Of a DNA stretch of 64,000 nucleotides, positions 44,601 to 52,139 are shown one piece after another. The notes beneath the pieces were generated by a model. It did not search any database, was not told the DNA's origin, and saw only the letters and a list, made by a program, of their open reading frames with translations. Within the stretch, counting starts at the first letter, position 1. Each line of letters begins with the position of its first letter. Source of the stretch: Dendrocalamus latiflorus (Eukaryota > Streptophyta > Magnoliopsida > Poales > Poaceae); NCBI GenBank assembly GCA_017311315.1, contig CM029663.1:36064622-36128621 (forward strand), read 5' to 3'. A program made the translations under genes and the position numbers.

Positions 44601-47342
44601 AAATTTTGTTAGCAATTTTTTTACACTCTTTTTGGTTGACTTGATAGTGGATTTATTGTTGTTATTTTATACCTGTGGTGTAAAATCTTTTCACTAGGAG
44701 GACAAAAATTTGCACATTGATAAGTTCTCCGACATATGGAATGCATTTGTTATCTCTTTGCGAGAGGAGGACTTAATAAGCAATAGGTTCGGATTTTGTG
44801 TTATTCTTTCCTTTTTTAAAACATGCTTCTAAGATTGTTTTTGTGTTTGTTTCCAGGGAGAGAGATTTATTGATTGTACAATCATCGATTGGTGACACTA
44901 GTGTTTTTCAGTGGCCTCCTTTCCTTCTTGCTAGTAAGGTACACTGTTTCAATCTTCCACTAATTGAACTACTCAATTTTCTCCCGGAGGCAGTACTATG
45001 GTGCTCATGGCTATGATATTTTAGATTCAAATTGCGCTTGACATGGCAAAGGGTGTCAAGAAAAAAGATGAAGAATTGAGAAAGAGGATAAACCAGGATC
45101 CATATACCTATTATGCCGTAATAGAATGCTACGAGACATTGTTAAATATTCTGTACAGGATTGTAGCAGAACCAAGTGATAAGAAGTAAGCCGTCTTTTC
45201 TTTTGTCCCCTCAGCTGATGTTTGAGCTTGTGTTTATACTGGGACAACTAATTTAGCATATGGTTTCATGTGGCTAACTAATTTAGTTCATATTGCTTCA
45301 ATTCATGTGTACAGAGTTGTTGATCGAATACGTGATAGCATTGAAGATAGCATACATCGTCAGTCACTCGTGAAAGAATTTCGATTGGATGAACTTCCTC
45401 AGCTAAGTGCTAAGTTTGATAAGCTGCTAAGTCTACTATTGGTACTAATAACCAATATTCTTGTGTTTTCTTAACCAAATATCTTTCTGTACCACATTTT
45501 TCATTATAAACATCTAAAAATGGATTGGACTGTTTGCAGAGAACTGATCATGAGGACATTGACCCGATAAAGACACAAATTGCCAATCTGTTACAAGATA
45601 TAATGGAAATCATCACACAGGATATTATGAAGAATGGACAACAGTAAGATCTATGCTGAAATGTGCAATCTCAAGAATAATTTCTGACAATAATCTTTCT
45701 TTTAAATCCTGTAGTATTTTGAAGGATGAAACCACCTGTAGTATTTTGAAGGATGAAACCAGACACAATCAACTGTTTGCAAATCTAAATCTGGACTCAA
45801 TAAAGGGTTATGCTTGGAGGGAGAAGGTCATCTGTCCTTTTGAGCAACTTATTTCAAAGTAATATTCATTTTCCTATAATTTACAAGCACTAGTGTCCTC
45901 TCATATCTATTCGAATTCTGTGTTAACAGTTTATTAGGCTTCAATTGTTGTTGACAATGAAAGAATCTGCAATATATGTACCAACGAACTTGGAAGCTCG
46001 GCGCAGGATCACTTTCTTTGCAAACTCACTTTTTATGAAAATGCCAAGGGCTCCACAGGTCCGCAGCATGATTTCCTTCAGGTAAGAAACCCAACTCACC
46101 TACCCACCACGTCTTTTCTTTAACCAGCTCATGTTGGCAAGTTTTTTTGCTTTTTTCTTGGGACCTAGTTGCACTCCATCTTGAACTGTTGGCTAAGGTC
46201 AACCAGTTAAAAATTTTCTATCTGATCGTACCTCTTGTCAAGAATGGCTGTCCAACATGCATGCACTCATGCAATGCCACCAATGGCATTTGGAATTTAC
46301 TGGAAACATGTGTATATGCATAGTATTTCCATCACCTCTCGATAATAAATTTTTTTCTGCAAAGGATATTTCATTGACAGCCGTTGTGCTTTTGCATCAG
46401 TGTTTTAACTCCATACTTCAAAGAGGAGGTGCTCTTTTTGGCAGAATATCTTCATGAAAAGAATGAGGATGGGATCTCCATATTGTTCTATCTACAGAAA
46501 ATATATCCAGGTACTTCATACATTTTTATCTCACAATCGAGCAAATTAACTATCTTCTGCTGTCAGTAAATGATTTTTCATCATGATCTCTTGCATGCTA
46601 ATAGATGAATGGCAGAATTTTCTTGAGCGAATAAATTTTAAACCAAAGGATGAAGATTCACTTGGACGAAGGATGGATGAAATCTGTCTCTGGGCATCTT
46701 ACAGGGGACAAACACTGACCAGAACTGGTAAAGTCACTAATGCAAACTTGTGGTATGTTAGTTACCTCCAACTTGTTGTCTAACTATCTGTTTTTACTTT
46801 CTTAGTGAGAGGAATGATGTACTATAGGAGAGCACTTGAGATTCAATGTGTTCAAGATAAAACGGATCTTGGTTAGATTATTTCTTTGTCTATCATTTTT
46901 TATCCAATCTTTGTAAATCTATATATATTTTGACTCCATTTTTATATTTTGCAGCTAAATTGGACCGTCATAGAACGCCATCGTCCTCTCAAGAGGGATC
47001 GGCCATTGTAGATATGGCACAGGCCATTGCTGATATCAAATTCACCTATGTCGTCTCTTGTCAAGTCTATGGCATGCAAAAAATATCCAAGGATGCCAAA
47101 GACGAAAGTTGCTATCTGAACATCCTTAATCTCATGATGGCGTACAGAACCTAGCGCTTTAAACTTTGCAAAGAGATCTCTTAAATAGTAAGGTTACTCC
47201 AATCCATCTGACATTTACATTGCACAGGTACCCATCGTTGCGTGTTGCTTACATAGATGAGGTACACGCTCTGACCGAAAATGGAATGATAGAGAAGACT
47301 TACTATTCTGTTCTTGTCAAAGGAGGTGACAAGTATGATGAG
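8450..47342 (+). CDS. Callose synthase (1,3-beta-glucan synthase, GT48), 5' part, 33 exons, 3' end not in window
   Basis: Plasma-membrane enzyme that polymerises UDP-glucose into callose (cell plate, plasmodesmata, pollen, wounding). Exons, each placed by eye: 8450-8651, 10443-10543, 11284-11393, 11489-11585, 11685-11813, 11899-12012, 17575-17661, 17808-17899, 17981-18104, 19145-19276, 19355-19431, 19549-19639, 24869-24991, 25070-25187, 25320-25651, 25742-25794, 25876-25936, 43400-43481, 43550-43608, 43695-43781, 44480-44587, 44698-44786, 44857-44938, 45025-45185, 45315-45441, 45540-45643, 45715-45826, 45930-46081, 46401-46510, 46605-46727, 46806-46871, 46955-47141, 47228-47342. All junctions are GT-AG with matching phases; 3807 nt, 1269 codons, no stop. 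Order of family landmarks: N-terminal Vta1-like region, FKS1 domain, N-terminal membrane segments, start of the cytosolic catalytic domain. The exon-rich structure fits the CALS1-7 class, not the few-exon GSL1/GSL5 class. The last ~600-700 residues are missing, so intactness cannot be judged. Exact member not identified. Confidence 0.9.
9128..9410 (+). mobile_element. CACTA (En/Spm) terminus with subterminal repeats, in intron 1
   Basis: Starts CACTACTATAAAAAGAGTC, followed by at least eight direct and inverted copies of ATCACAGACGGTT / AACCGTCTGTGAT variants, the layout of grass CACTA ends. No matching opposite terminus was found before exon 2, so it is an orphan end or heavily deleted. 9411-10442 otherwise shows no coding exon. 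Confidence 0.75.
10443..12012 (+). CDS. Callose synthase exons 2-6, Vta1-like N-terminal domain
   Basis: Exon 2 encodes MDPNSIGRGVRQFKTYLGHR, the family's near-invariant block after the split cysteine codon. Exon 3 has the DAKEIQRFYEQYCRKYLEDL helix (family AREMQ.FYQ.YY.KYI). Exon 4 has the YYQIVSVLYDVL block. Exon 5 has the NYNILPL motif, and exon 6 ends in DLLDWLRETFGFQ (family DILDWL...FGFQ). In Arabidopsis and rice homologues this region precedes the first membrane segments and faces the cytosol. Two in-frame tandem duplications are visible: 12 bp at 11532-11555 (DVLQ twice) and 18 bp at 11703-11738 (EIEKEK twice). Exon 6 looks shorter than in homologues, with a reduced linker between VKAA-like and DILDWL-like blocks. 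Confidence 0.88.
10759..10908. mobile_element. TA-flanked MITE (Stowaway/mariner-like), 150 bp, in intron 2
   Basis: Terminal inverted repeats of about 30 bp: CTAGTTGAATGTCCGTTCGT at the left and the complement of ACGCACGGGCATTCAGCTAG at the right. The dinucleotide TA flanks both ends (10757-10758, 10909-10910). Confidence 0.8.
12013..13253. other. Intron 6, first part: no gene, degenerate AT-rich DNA
   Basis: Contains ACCGG-rich pieces (12800-12835, 13030-13050) and a hairpin with AACCGAT/ATCGGTT stems near 12935. It ends with CCGGGATTTTGGTAGTG at about 13141, which resembles a CACTA terminus but has no partner. Confidence 0.35.
14433..14833. mobile_element. PIF/Harbinger-type MITE, 401 bp
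   Basis: Inverted ends GAGCAACTCCAGCAGGG and CCTGCTGGAGTTGCTC-type, flanked by TTA on both sides (14430-14432, 14834-14836). The middle (14466-14668) is a long inverted repeat in its own right, with GGGCCCCTACTTGAGCCCTC and its complement. Confidence 0.85.
14837..15044. mobile_element. Second PIF/Harbinger-like MITE, abutting the first
   Basis: Ends GAGCATCTCCAAGAGATGC and its complement ATCTCTTGGAGATGCTC. Left flank TTA is shared with the neighbouring MITE; the right flank is CAC, so no clear target duplication remains. Confidence 0.65.
15577..15939. mobile_element. Third GAGCATCTCCAAC-type MITE
   Basis: Left end GAGCATCTCCAACAATG, right end the complement of GAGAATCTCCAATAAATC. It contains several copies of CCCCTAAA/TTTAGGGG in both orientations. 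No target duplication is visible. Confidence 0.6.
16944..16998 (+). other. tRNA/SINE-like box A and box B module
   Basis: TGGTCCGGTGG at 16944 fits box A; GTTCGAATCC at 16989 is a perfect box B, 45 bp later. No cloverleaf acceptor stem was found, so this is not a tRNA gene. Confidence 0.55.
17090..17145 (-). other. Second tRNA/SINE-like module, opposite strand
   Basis: On the minus strand TAGCCCAGTGG (17145-17135) fits box A and GGGATCGATCC (about 17101-17090) fits box B. It converges on the module at 16944-16998. Confidence 0.5.
17575..19639 (+). CDS. Callose synthase exons 7-12, FKS1 domain 1
   Basis: Exon 7 reads KGNVENQKENLILLLANMDM (family N..NQREHLILLLAN). Exon 8 has the YLSWCRYLHLESNIK block (family YK.WCKYL....N). 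Exon 9 carries LLYIGLYLLIWGEASNVRFM followed by PECLCYIFHH, the most diagnostic motif of plant FKS1 domain 1. Exons 10-12 give MARDLY, PFLQEG..DAFLQQVIQPFY, SKWRNYDDLNEYFW and CFKKLGWPMNQEADFF. All are in register with homologues. Introns are short except intron 9 (1.04 kb). Confidence 0.9.
18105..19144. other. Intron 9: no gene or element boundary recognised
   Basis: AT-rich sequence without repeats that I can delimit; 18920-19060 has a poly-A/T-rich stretch ending in GGTGGGCGGTAGCG that looks like degraded repeat DNA. Confidence 0.4.
20421..20781. repeat. Two tandem copies of a ~180-bp unit, intron 12
   Basis: Unit 1 about 20421-20601, unit 2 about 20602-20781, each beginning GATGGTAGGTACAAACACATT and ending GGGGGCACAAACACAAT. 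The copies are close to 90 percent alike by eye. Confidence 0.85.
20961..24243 (+). mobile_element. RTE-clade LINE, near full length, 3.28 kb, in intron 12
   Basis: Flanked by 10-bp target duplications TAATGCCACC (20951-20960 and 24244-24253). It ends in a short TTG repeat (GTTGTTGTTG), the 3' tail typical of plant RTE LINEs, rather than poly-A. Same strand as the host gene. Length fits full-length plant RTE elements (about 3.2-3.4 kb). Confidence 0.88.
21246..24060 (+). pseudogene. LINE ORF: AP endonuclease, reverse transcriptase, C-terminal zinc-knuckle-less tail
   Basis: Endonuclease part 21246-21782: SWNIGSLTGKLREIVD, ILCVQETKWVG, VVSVYAPQ, FLGGDFNGHVG. Reverse transcriptase part 22122-23403: WWNEEVQKAIEEKK, LKRMKVGKTLGHDNIPIEV, VPNEWRRSTLVPIFKNKGD, YRGIKLMSHTMKLW, FVDLEKAYDKV, and MLFADDVVLV (the FADD catalytic motif). 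C-terminal part 23561-24060: ILYGAECWATKR, RMLWWICGHTRWD, LRWFGHLQRRP. At least ten stops and some frameshifts break it, so it cannot encode a working protein. Confidence 0.85.
24869..25936 (+). CDS. Callose synthase exons 13-17, N-terminal membrane bundle
   Basis: Exon 13 holds FVEVHTFLHLFRSFDRMWAF (family FVE.RTFLHL.RSFDRMW), then a hydrophobic segment. Exon 14 continues AMVIIAW and a second hydrophobic segment. Exon 15 is the largest (332 nt) and has two or three membrane helices with the linker RSLECSQMIRYILKF, ending FLLWWTQ. Exons 16-17 give PKLYVARSMYED and the next helix, ending FSFCVE. Together these form the first transmembrane cluster. The exon 17 donor is gttggt at 25937, required by phase 0 into exon 18. 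Confidence 0.9.
26060..26686. other. Unclassified sequence left of the SIRE element
   Basis: 26172-26280 (CTCATGGGGATGGCAAC and GC-rich GGCGGCGGCAAC) is repeated in inverted orientation at about 32300-32390, on the far side of the Copia remnant. No gene recognised. Confidence 0.4.
26687..28246 (-). repeat. 3' LTR of the SIRE-type element
   Basis: TG at 26687, CA at 28246, next to a polypurine tract on the minus strand (AAAAGGGGAAGAT). Homologous to 2820-4676. Confidence 0.65.
28911..30188 (-). pseudogene. Post-pol ORF of the SIRE-type element
   Basis: Two open stretches in one frame (30188-29808 and 29510-28911) separated by several stops. The first starts MSRTNTLVRKNATPQGEPF and is acidic; the second has AWIAYYDPNVRHVPGKLAG and GNFCAIRGYAWNIIDNIMN. 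Position between pol and the 3' LTR matches the extra ORF of SIRE-like Copia elements. Its function in the family is not settled. Confidence 0.6.
31031..32297 (-). pseudogene. Copia reverse transcriptase and RNase H fragment
   Basis: Upstream part (about 32297-32100) has FLNGK.TELVYVEQ-like sequence. 31865-31638 reads MKDLLKKFGMKDAKPIKTPI then LYRSMIGNLL. About 31435-31380 has TAEIEYVSVGTCCAQLL (RNase H active-site region). 31222-31031 gives ISHIGTEDQLADSFTKPLDE, the C-terminal Copia signature. Stops and frameshifts are frequent. Confidence 0.8.
32298..32700. other. Unclassified sequence right of the SIRE element
   Basis: Partly an inverted copy of 26172-26280. Moderately GC-rich, no recognisable protein. 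Confidence 0.4.
32720..36000 (-). mobile_element. Decayed autonomous-size hAT transposon, intron 17
   Basis: Both ends (32730-32945 and 35690-35980) are dense in GGCCC/GGGCC and GGCATGG-type subterminal repeats in opposite orientations, as in grass hAT elements, and the interior encodes hAT transposase pieces. Exact termini and target duplication could not be fixed. Confidence 0.65.
33250..35293 (-). pseudogene. hAT transposase, broken
   Basis: Starts MSEYEIDLEELSSFGSE at 35293. 34826-34587 has HVSRQTMTRDLVKYYDNG and ASTSDIWIGQSREDYLSVVA (family SR.T.R.D...LY...., TDIWTS....Y..V.AH). 34355-34170 has the AFRDAISFVNN block and a worn version of the D(V)STRWNSTYLML motif. 33600-33250 has the C-terminal dimerisation region (NILDWYRA, NEYV-like and ILEERRTRF). 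Many stops. Confidence 0.7.
36001..37598. other. No gene recognised; hAT-like MITE remnant at 37225-37440
   Basis: 36895-37158 is an 87-residue ORF without recognisable domain. 37225-37440 (TTTTTTCTAATTTTTTGG, TGTCCGTGATAGGTTAACC, AAATTTAATTACACC) is related to repeats at 51590-51830 and 63420-63705. Confidence 0.4.
37599..37903. mobile_element. PIF/Harbinger (Tourist-like) MITE, 305 bp
   Basis: Ends GAGCAAGTACAATAATGG and the complement CTATTATTGGACTTGCTC; TAA duplicated at 37596-37598 and 37904-37906. CTTATAGCCAAG inverted copies follow inside each end. Confidence 0.85.
37907..38979. other. No gene seen; AT-rich intronic DNA
   Basis: A stretch with CAGGGGTAATACCATTAC at about 38172 could pair with GGGAAATTATGGAAATGCCC at 39774 as a weak inverted repeat around the following island. 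Confidence 0.3.
38980..39773 (-). other. GC-rich promoter/first-exon-like island, antisense
   Basis: On the minus strand GGGGCCCACCTGTCGG (about 39735), a grass promoter-type GGCCCA element, is followed by an ATG-rich GC-rich stretch and a donor-like CAG/GTGTGTGAGG near 39425. The longest antisense ORF (39639-39088, 183 codons) has no recognisable domain. It looks like the 5' end of a gene or a captured gene fragment. It shares CGATGTCCCAGAAAACC with 52204-52220. Confidence 0.4.
39774..42200. other. No gene recognised; degraded repeats
   Basis: GGGCCTGTTC at 40003 and its complement GAACAGGCCC at about 42003-42012 could be the ends of a hAT-like element, but flanks do not match. Nothing coding in between. 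Confidence 0.35.
42208..42893. mobile_element. Inverted-repeat element with a minisatellite core
   Basis: Arms of about 100 bp: the left (AATAATTTATTTTTATTC ... GAAATAGCCTCCAGTC) is the complement of the right (GACTGG..., GGAGGCTATTTTTG ... AATAAAAAAGAGATTATT). The core 42370-42700 consists of diverged copies of CATCGTGGTCGAAAACTAGT and GAGTGGTCGAAGTGAACAA. Same family as the element split at 2690-2819 / 5462-5550. Confidence 0.75.
43400..43781 (+). CDS. Callose synthase exons 18-20, after the 17.5-kb intron
   Basis: These small exons have no long ORF and were found by motif. Exon 18 (43400-43481) starts IAPLVRLTKTIM (family IYPLVKPTK.IM) and reaches NDFFPY (family WHEFFP). Exon 19 (43550-43608) reads HNLGGILSVWAPIIM (family HN.GVVIA.WAPI). 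Exon 20 (43695-43781) reads VYFMDTQIWYAIFSTVCGG then AFSRLGE. For exon 19, the first AG (43540) would create a stop across the junction, so the acceptor must be the AG at 43549. Donors of exons 18 and 19 (gtaaga, gtatga) are good; exon 20 uses gttggt. This proves the reading frame survives the transposon-filled intron 17. Confidence 0.88.
43818..44186. mobile_element. Long palindromic (foldback) MITE in intron 20
   Basis: Arms of roughly 165-185 bp around a loop near 43990-44010. The left arm begins GAGATTTGGCAGTACC, the right arm ends GGTACTGCCAAATCTC. Arms are filled with GGTACCTCTTGGTACC-type units. The right arm has one extra GGTACCAAGAGGTACAA unit. The flank at 44187-44240 repeats GATCAGTGTGATCAACGGCT once more. 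Confidence 0.85.
44480..47342 (+). CDS. Callose synthase exons 21-33, cytosolic catalytic region (first part)
   Basis: Landmarks in order: MLRSRFEAIPTAF (exon 21), FSDIWNAFVISLREEDLIS (22), WPPFLLASK (23), AVIECYETLLNIL (24), QLSAKFDKLLSLL (25), LLTMKESAIYVPTNLEARRR then ITFFANSLFMKMP (28), SVLTPYFKEEVLF (29), DEWQNFLERI (30), LWASYRGQTLTRTVRGMMYY (30-31), KFTYVVSCQVYG (32), YPSLRVAYIDEV and KGGDKYDE (33). All correspond to the glucan synthase domain. The usual second Q of SCQQYG is V here. Exon 27 has a 27-bp tandem duplication that includes its acceptor. The exon 33 donor (gtactt, 47343) is in phase 0. The next expected block (YRIKLPG...GEGKPENQNHA) was searched for to 64000 and not found. 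Confidence 0.88.
45708..45761 (+). repeat. 27-bp tandem duplication spanning the exon 27 acceptor
   Basis: CCTGTAGTATTTTGAAGGAT... occurs at 45708-45734 and again at 45735-45761. Each copy has its own TGTAG acceptor. Using the first keeps 9 extra codons; using the second removes them. The frame is the same in both. Confidence 0.9.
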
Positions 47343-47437
47343 GTACTTATTTCTGTACTACTGTGTATATGCACTATTTTTGTATTTGGATTTGCCATCC
47401 TCGTTTTCCCATCCACAAGTGAGACAATATCAACCGT

Positions 47438-49640
47438 TGTAACACTCCCATTTAACAAAAGCACAAGATATTACTTACAACTACTATTGATACTAATTTT
47501 AACCAGCAAACAAGCATTATCAACAACTAGACTTCAAAAATAAATATTCAATAATATATTAAATATAAATTTCAGCAACATGATAGACCATAAATTGAAC
47601 TTAAAACAAGTTAAATAATTACCAAGATGAGTCATAAATAGGGCTAAGCTAAGGAACGCAACAAATAGCAATAATACAAACCATAAATAAATAAGATAAA
47701 TCACAAATTATCCAATATAACATGGAAATTGCTAAATTGTTCATGATCATAAGTAATAAATTGCAAGCTGGAGTAAAGAGCTACGAAAGTGTAATTGTTA
47801 TATATTCTACTTCTACCCATGCATCTCGCCTTCAACGATCACCTGAAAATAATAATAAGTAAAGGTGAGTCCACAACTCAACAAGTACACAATAAAATAA
47901 TAAAAACATCATACTTAATTCACTTATCAATTTCCACCATTCTCTTTTCTCATGTCAACTTCTTTTAGTACAATGCAATGCTCATGCTCATATCTCCTTT
48001 TGTAGCTTATACTAATATAGCGGATGATACATCCATCGATGTTACCATCTACCTCTATCTCGTGGAGGTGCCTACCGAAGTAGGTCTTACTCAAGAGCAT
48101 GTCAGATTAGTCAAATAGTTTTACTCATAGCTATTCGACTTCCTCACCTTCCTAGCTCGTAATACATATGTCATATCATAAATATAATCTTCTATCATTT
48201 TACTACATATCATATTTATCACCATATTAATATCATATTGAACAAAAAAAGATTAAATGTTGCATAACATAATAAAATCAATAATAATGAATAATTATCA
48301 ACCGTCAACTATTATTTTACTATTCACATGCCTTTCTGGTTGCGACAGTCGATTTGATTAGGAGTTGGCAATACACCCGATGCTATTGCTCCTACAACAA
48401 TTATTCATTCTCAATATAAGCCACAATAACACAATATAATGCTTAATCGACAACGCTCTTATACATTCCCTAAATCTTCAACTTCCCCCTTTATCAAACA
48501 GTCTCCCCTGCTGTCCCAGCGCTAAAATTATCGTAACTTTCAACTCCCACATCAGTTTATAGCAAATCATACCAATTCTGGACTCCATACAAATTTTATA
48601 CAATTTCTCAGTGATCAAATATCTAGATTAAATCATCTATAACCTCCGTTTTTAACCAAGAAGATAGATCTATTATCTTCTGGATAACAGACTTAATAAT
48701 TTCATATTTTTTTAATCTACACATGCAAATATAGCAAACCATGATATTTTTAGAAACTACATGAAATTATCTACCACTTCTTAGTTATTTTAAAAATTCA
48801 ATTCTACCATTAAATCAATCAAATTAATATTTTTCCATGGCTGCGTCCAACAACAACCTGATTCTTGATAGCAGTCCTCCAAAATTCATAACTTTACTCA
48901 TCTAAATGTCATGTTCTTAGACTCTCTAGAATCCTTAAAAATTATCTACACTTTTCATGTAGACTAGATCCCTAAATTATTCTATTTTTAATATATGTGC
49001 TACCAAAACACGATAAATTTACGAGACAGTAGGCTTACAAAATTCATAACTCAAAATTTATTCACACGATCAACATGAATAAATATTCTACAGAAATCTA
49101 TCAAAATTCTCTACAACTTTACAGTAGAACAACATAGTAGATTAAATCGATCTACTAATAAATCTTCCGACGACAACTTGCTACCTACTTCTCTAATCTT
49201 GTTTTTAATTTCTAATTAAAATAACAAAATACATAGGAAAAACCAGATCGTAGATGAACTCCCCTGAACCATTATCTACTAGCAGCATAGGCGCGGCGCC
49301 ACGCTATGCTAGCTACCATATGGACCGAAGTAAAAGAGACAAAAATTCGTAAGAGGGGATTATCTGAAAAAGGAGGACCAATACGTATTTTCGGAGAAAG
49401 TGAAGTGTTTTTCCGCATAAAACCAAGGACCCGTGCGTAATTTTGTAAAAACCGCCAGGTGCTACCCAGCAAAAGGAGGGTCTTCATGAAAATACGGAGG
49501 ACCTGTATGCAGTTTCGGCGAAGTGGAGGGGGTTTTGGTAAAAAAAGATATGGTAGGGACTTTTTTTGTAAAACCGAGGACCCTTACGCTATTTAGGAAA
49601 ATCTCAGAGGTCTTTTCGTAAAAAAAAGCTAACGTGGTAT
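47438..49640 (+). repeat. Ty3/gypsy LTR-like block
   Basis: TGTAACACTCCCATTTAAC at 47438 is a typical gypsy LTR start, and the interior (GGTGAGTCCACAACTCAACA near 47864; GGAGTTGGCAATACACCCG at 48361) resembles grass gypsy LTRs. The part 49330-49620 has four diverged GAGGACC(C)GTGCG.AATTTT-type units. I could not find the matching end. No exon of the host gene is present. Confidence 0.45.
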
Positions 49641-49670
49641 AGACGGGAGGCCGAGAACCCCCTCTTTAAT

Positions 49671-49825
49671 GAAAAAATTGATCATATACCCTCCATTTAG
49701 ATGGAAATTGAGGATTTACCCTCCTAGCCCACGTGTCAGTGACTTATGATGACCCCACATGTCATTGAGATGTGGAGAATAAATTCTCAATTTCCCAACT
49801 AAAAGGAGGGTATATGATCCAATCT
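49671..49825. mobile_element. Mutator-like MITE, ~155 bp
   Basis: Inverted ends TTGATCATATACCCTCC and GGAGGGTATATGATCCAA. Flanks share CCCCTCTTTAAT (12 bp, ending 49670 and 49837), a duplication near the Mutator range of 9-11 bp. Confidence 0.7.
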
Positions 49826-49837
49826 CCCCTCTTTAAT

Positions 49838-51589
49838 ATAGTGATGATTCCCCGCGTTACTCTTCCGCGACACAGTGGCATGATTTGTATGCGGTGGAAA
49901 GTGCTGATGCAACAAGGTGCTAGCAGCGGCGCCATGAAAAAGAAGTTGGCTTTTGGGGTTTCCCTCCCCCAACGATTCTCTATTTATCACGGCTTATTAT
50001 CCTAATCTGATTTTAATCTCCCGTAAAACTTGCTCTAGAAAACCAAACCCTCCTCTAAAATACCACATATCTCCTTTTTTTTCCGTATCCTCTTCTCTCT
50101 ATTTACTTACAGGTCCTTAAAAAGGCATTTTTTTCCAAAATAATGCAACCGTTGATCAGTTATGTTGCTGCAGTATCCACCGTTCATCAGCGTCTAATCG
50201 AAGGAATAGAATGGCTGGTTTTTGTGGAATTCACCCCTTATTTTCCTGAGGCACTGTACCAAAGAAACATGTAGAAGTTTAGGAATAATTTTGTGACCCT
50301 CGTGACCTCACACCCTTTATGTATTATAGTCCCAATATTACATTCAGACTCTAATATGGACTCATTAGAATACGTACTCAAGACTATTATTAGACTCTAA
50401 TTTTAACTCACCAACATTACACATTTGGGAATTTGAGGATTTTGCGCAGCTTGCATTACTCTAGACCGAATAGGTCAATATACATATGCAGCAGTCAAAG
50501 GGCCATTGGGCCAAATTGGGCTAGCAAGCTAGAAACCTATGCTCATCTAAACACATTAATAACAGCAAACCAGATTCTGAACTACCTCGGATCAAAGCTG
50601 GCTTCCAACACCATGTTGAACTTATCTAAGCTTTTGCTGCAACATACTGAAGACAAATTTGCTGACTGTCCAAATCAACCAAAGAGTTTAGTAGTTATTA
50701 GGTACTCAGGTTGTATAAAGCGCAGTGGAAAGCGTTAGGATGCACCAAATTTAGACTTTTATCCTTTTCTCTTATTTTAAAATATAGTTTTTAGTGGAAT
50801 TAAACTTACAAATTTGTTATATGGTAAATTGATTTTGTGTGAGCGTTAACATATTCCATTAATTATATACCATTCTTTAGTTTGTATGTACGGTACAAAA
50901 TTATATATCGATTTCTTTTGATAGATAGAAACTTTTGAATGGAAAGTGTTTGAGTAAAGGGGCATGTTCCCACCTTTTACAAAACAGCAAAACTACAAAA
51001 CGCCGTAGCGTTTTCCACCAAAACAACAGTATAGCTCACACCCGTCCGTTCGAGTCTCCTGGTACCATCTGTTGGAAATTAAGCGGTTGTAGCACTAGTT
51101 TTAATTTAATCCCAGATTTAAACATGAGCAGCAGAGCAATATTCCAACATACTTCATATGACAAGAGAATCAACAGTAAGTATTTAAACATAGAAATACT
51201 ACTCAACTCATATGAAGAAAGGAATATGCAAAATACCAAGAACATGTGAGCTCCAAAATCTAGCATGATGCACAGATTAATTATTGTCTTTTGCTCTCAA
51301 TTTAAGGAGTTGCACAAGTTTAATAGAAACTTGGCCTTCTACAACTCGTTGTCAATTCTTTCACGATCACAGTGACAATCTCTCACAATTCTGCTGGTTT
51401 GACTTACAAATATTACCTCTGTGCATTACAAATGTTAAGAATTATGCAAAACAACTGATTTGAACCGAAAACAGCCAATAGGACAGAGTAATGCTACTGC
51501 AGAAACTAGTTCTATATTCGGCTATTGGAAAACCAACACAAATATGGCCGCGATCAACATGGCTGCCCAACAGTGCTCATGACTTATTT
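49838..51589. other. No gene recognised
   Basis: ORFs at 50433-50738 and 50935-51249 have no recognisable domain and lack exon-like boundaries. AT-rich intergenic or intronic DNA. Confidence 0.4.
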
Positions 51590-51830
51590 GCCACTATTCA
51601 TAAGTTTCGTCTTTTTCTAAATTTTTGGCTTTTTGTTGAGCTTTTTTGCCGGTTCTTTTTTTCCCGTATTTGTTTGTATTATACGTAATGGGCTAACATA
51701 TTTTTTATATTTTTAAATTTTTTTAAATTTAATTATGCTAAATAAGCATCTGTCAGCTACAGTGCTTTTTTCAGCCAGCTACAGTGTTTTCAGCCATAAG
51801 CTATGAGCTTTTCAGCCAAACCGATCACCC
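51590..51830. repeat. hAT-like MITE remnant
   Basis: AAATTTTTGGCTTTTTG, TACGTAATGGGCTAAC, AAATTTAATTATGC, then CAGCTACAGTG repeated and AAGCTATGAGCTTTTCAGCC at the right. It is a relative, in opposite orientation, of 63420-63705. Confidence 0.55.
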
Positions 51831-52139
51831 CCATAATTTCGGTATAGCCTAGTTACCACAGTAAGCAATACTACGCATGTAGTTTCAACATAAACAATTG
51901 ACAGGGTCTTGAACTACAATCAACAGAGATAACCAACTAGCATACAAAAGATCATACTAGCAGAATTAGGCTGAATGTCACTGTGATATCAATTTAACAA
52001 CAATTCCTCATCGAGCAATTCATAAGTCCATGTTCCAACATGCAAATGTCCTCCCAGTGCTAGATCTAAGTACAAGTTTTATTAAAATCAACTAGCACGG
52101 CTGACAAATGCACAATATACAGTAAAGGGAGTAAGGAGC

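Noticed and set aside
49330..49620. CRISPR-like spaced repeats
   Set aside because: Four diverged units of unequal spacing in plant repeat DNA; not a CRISPR array.
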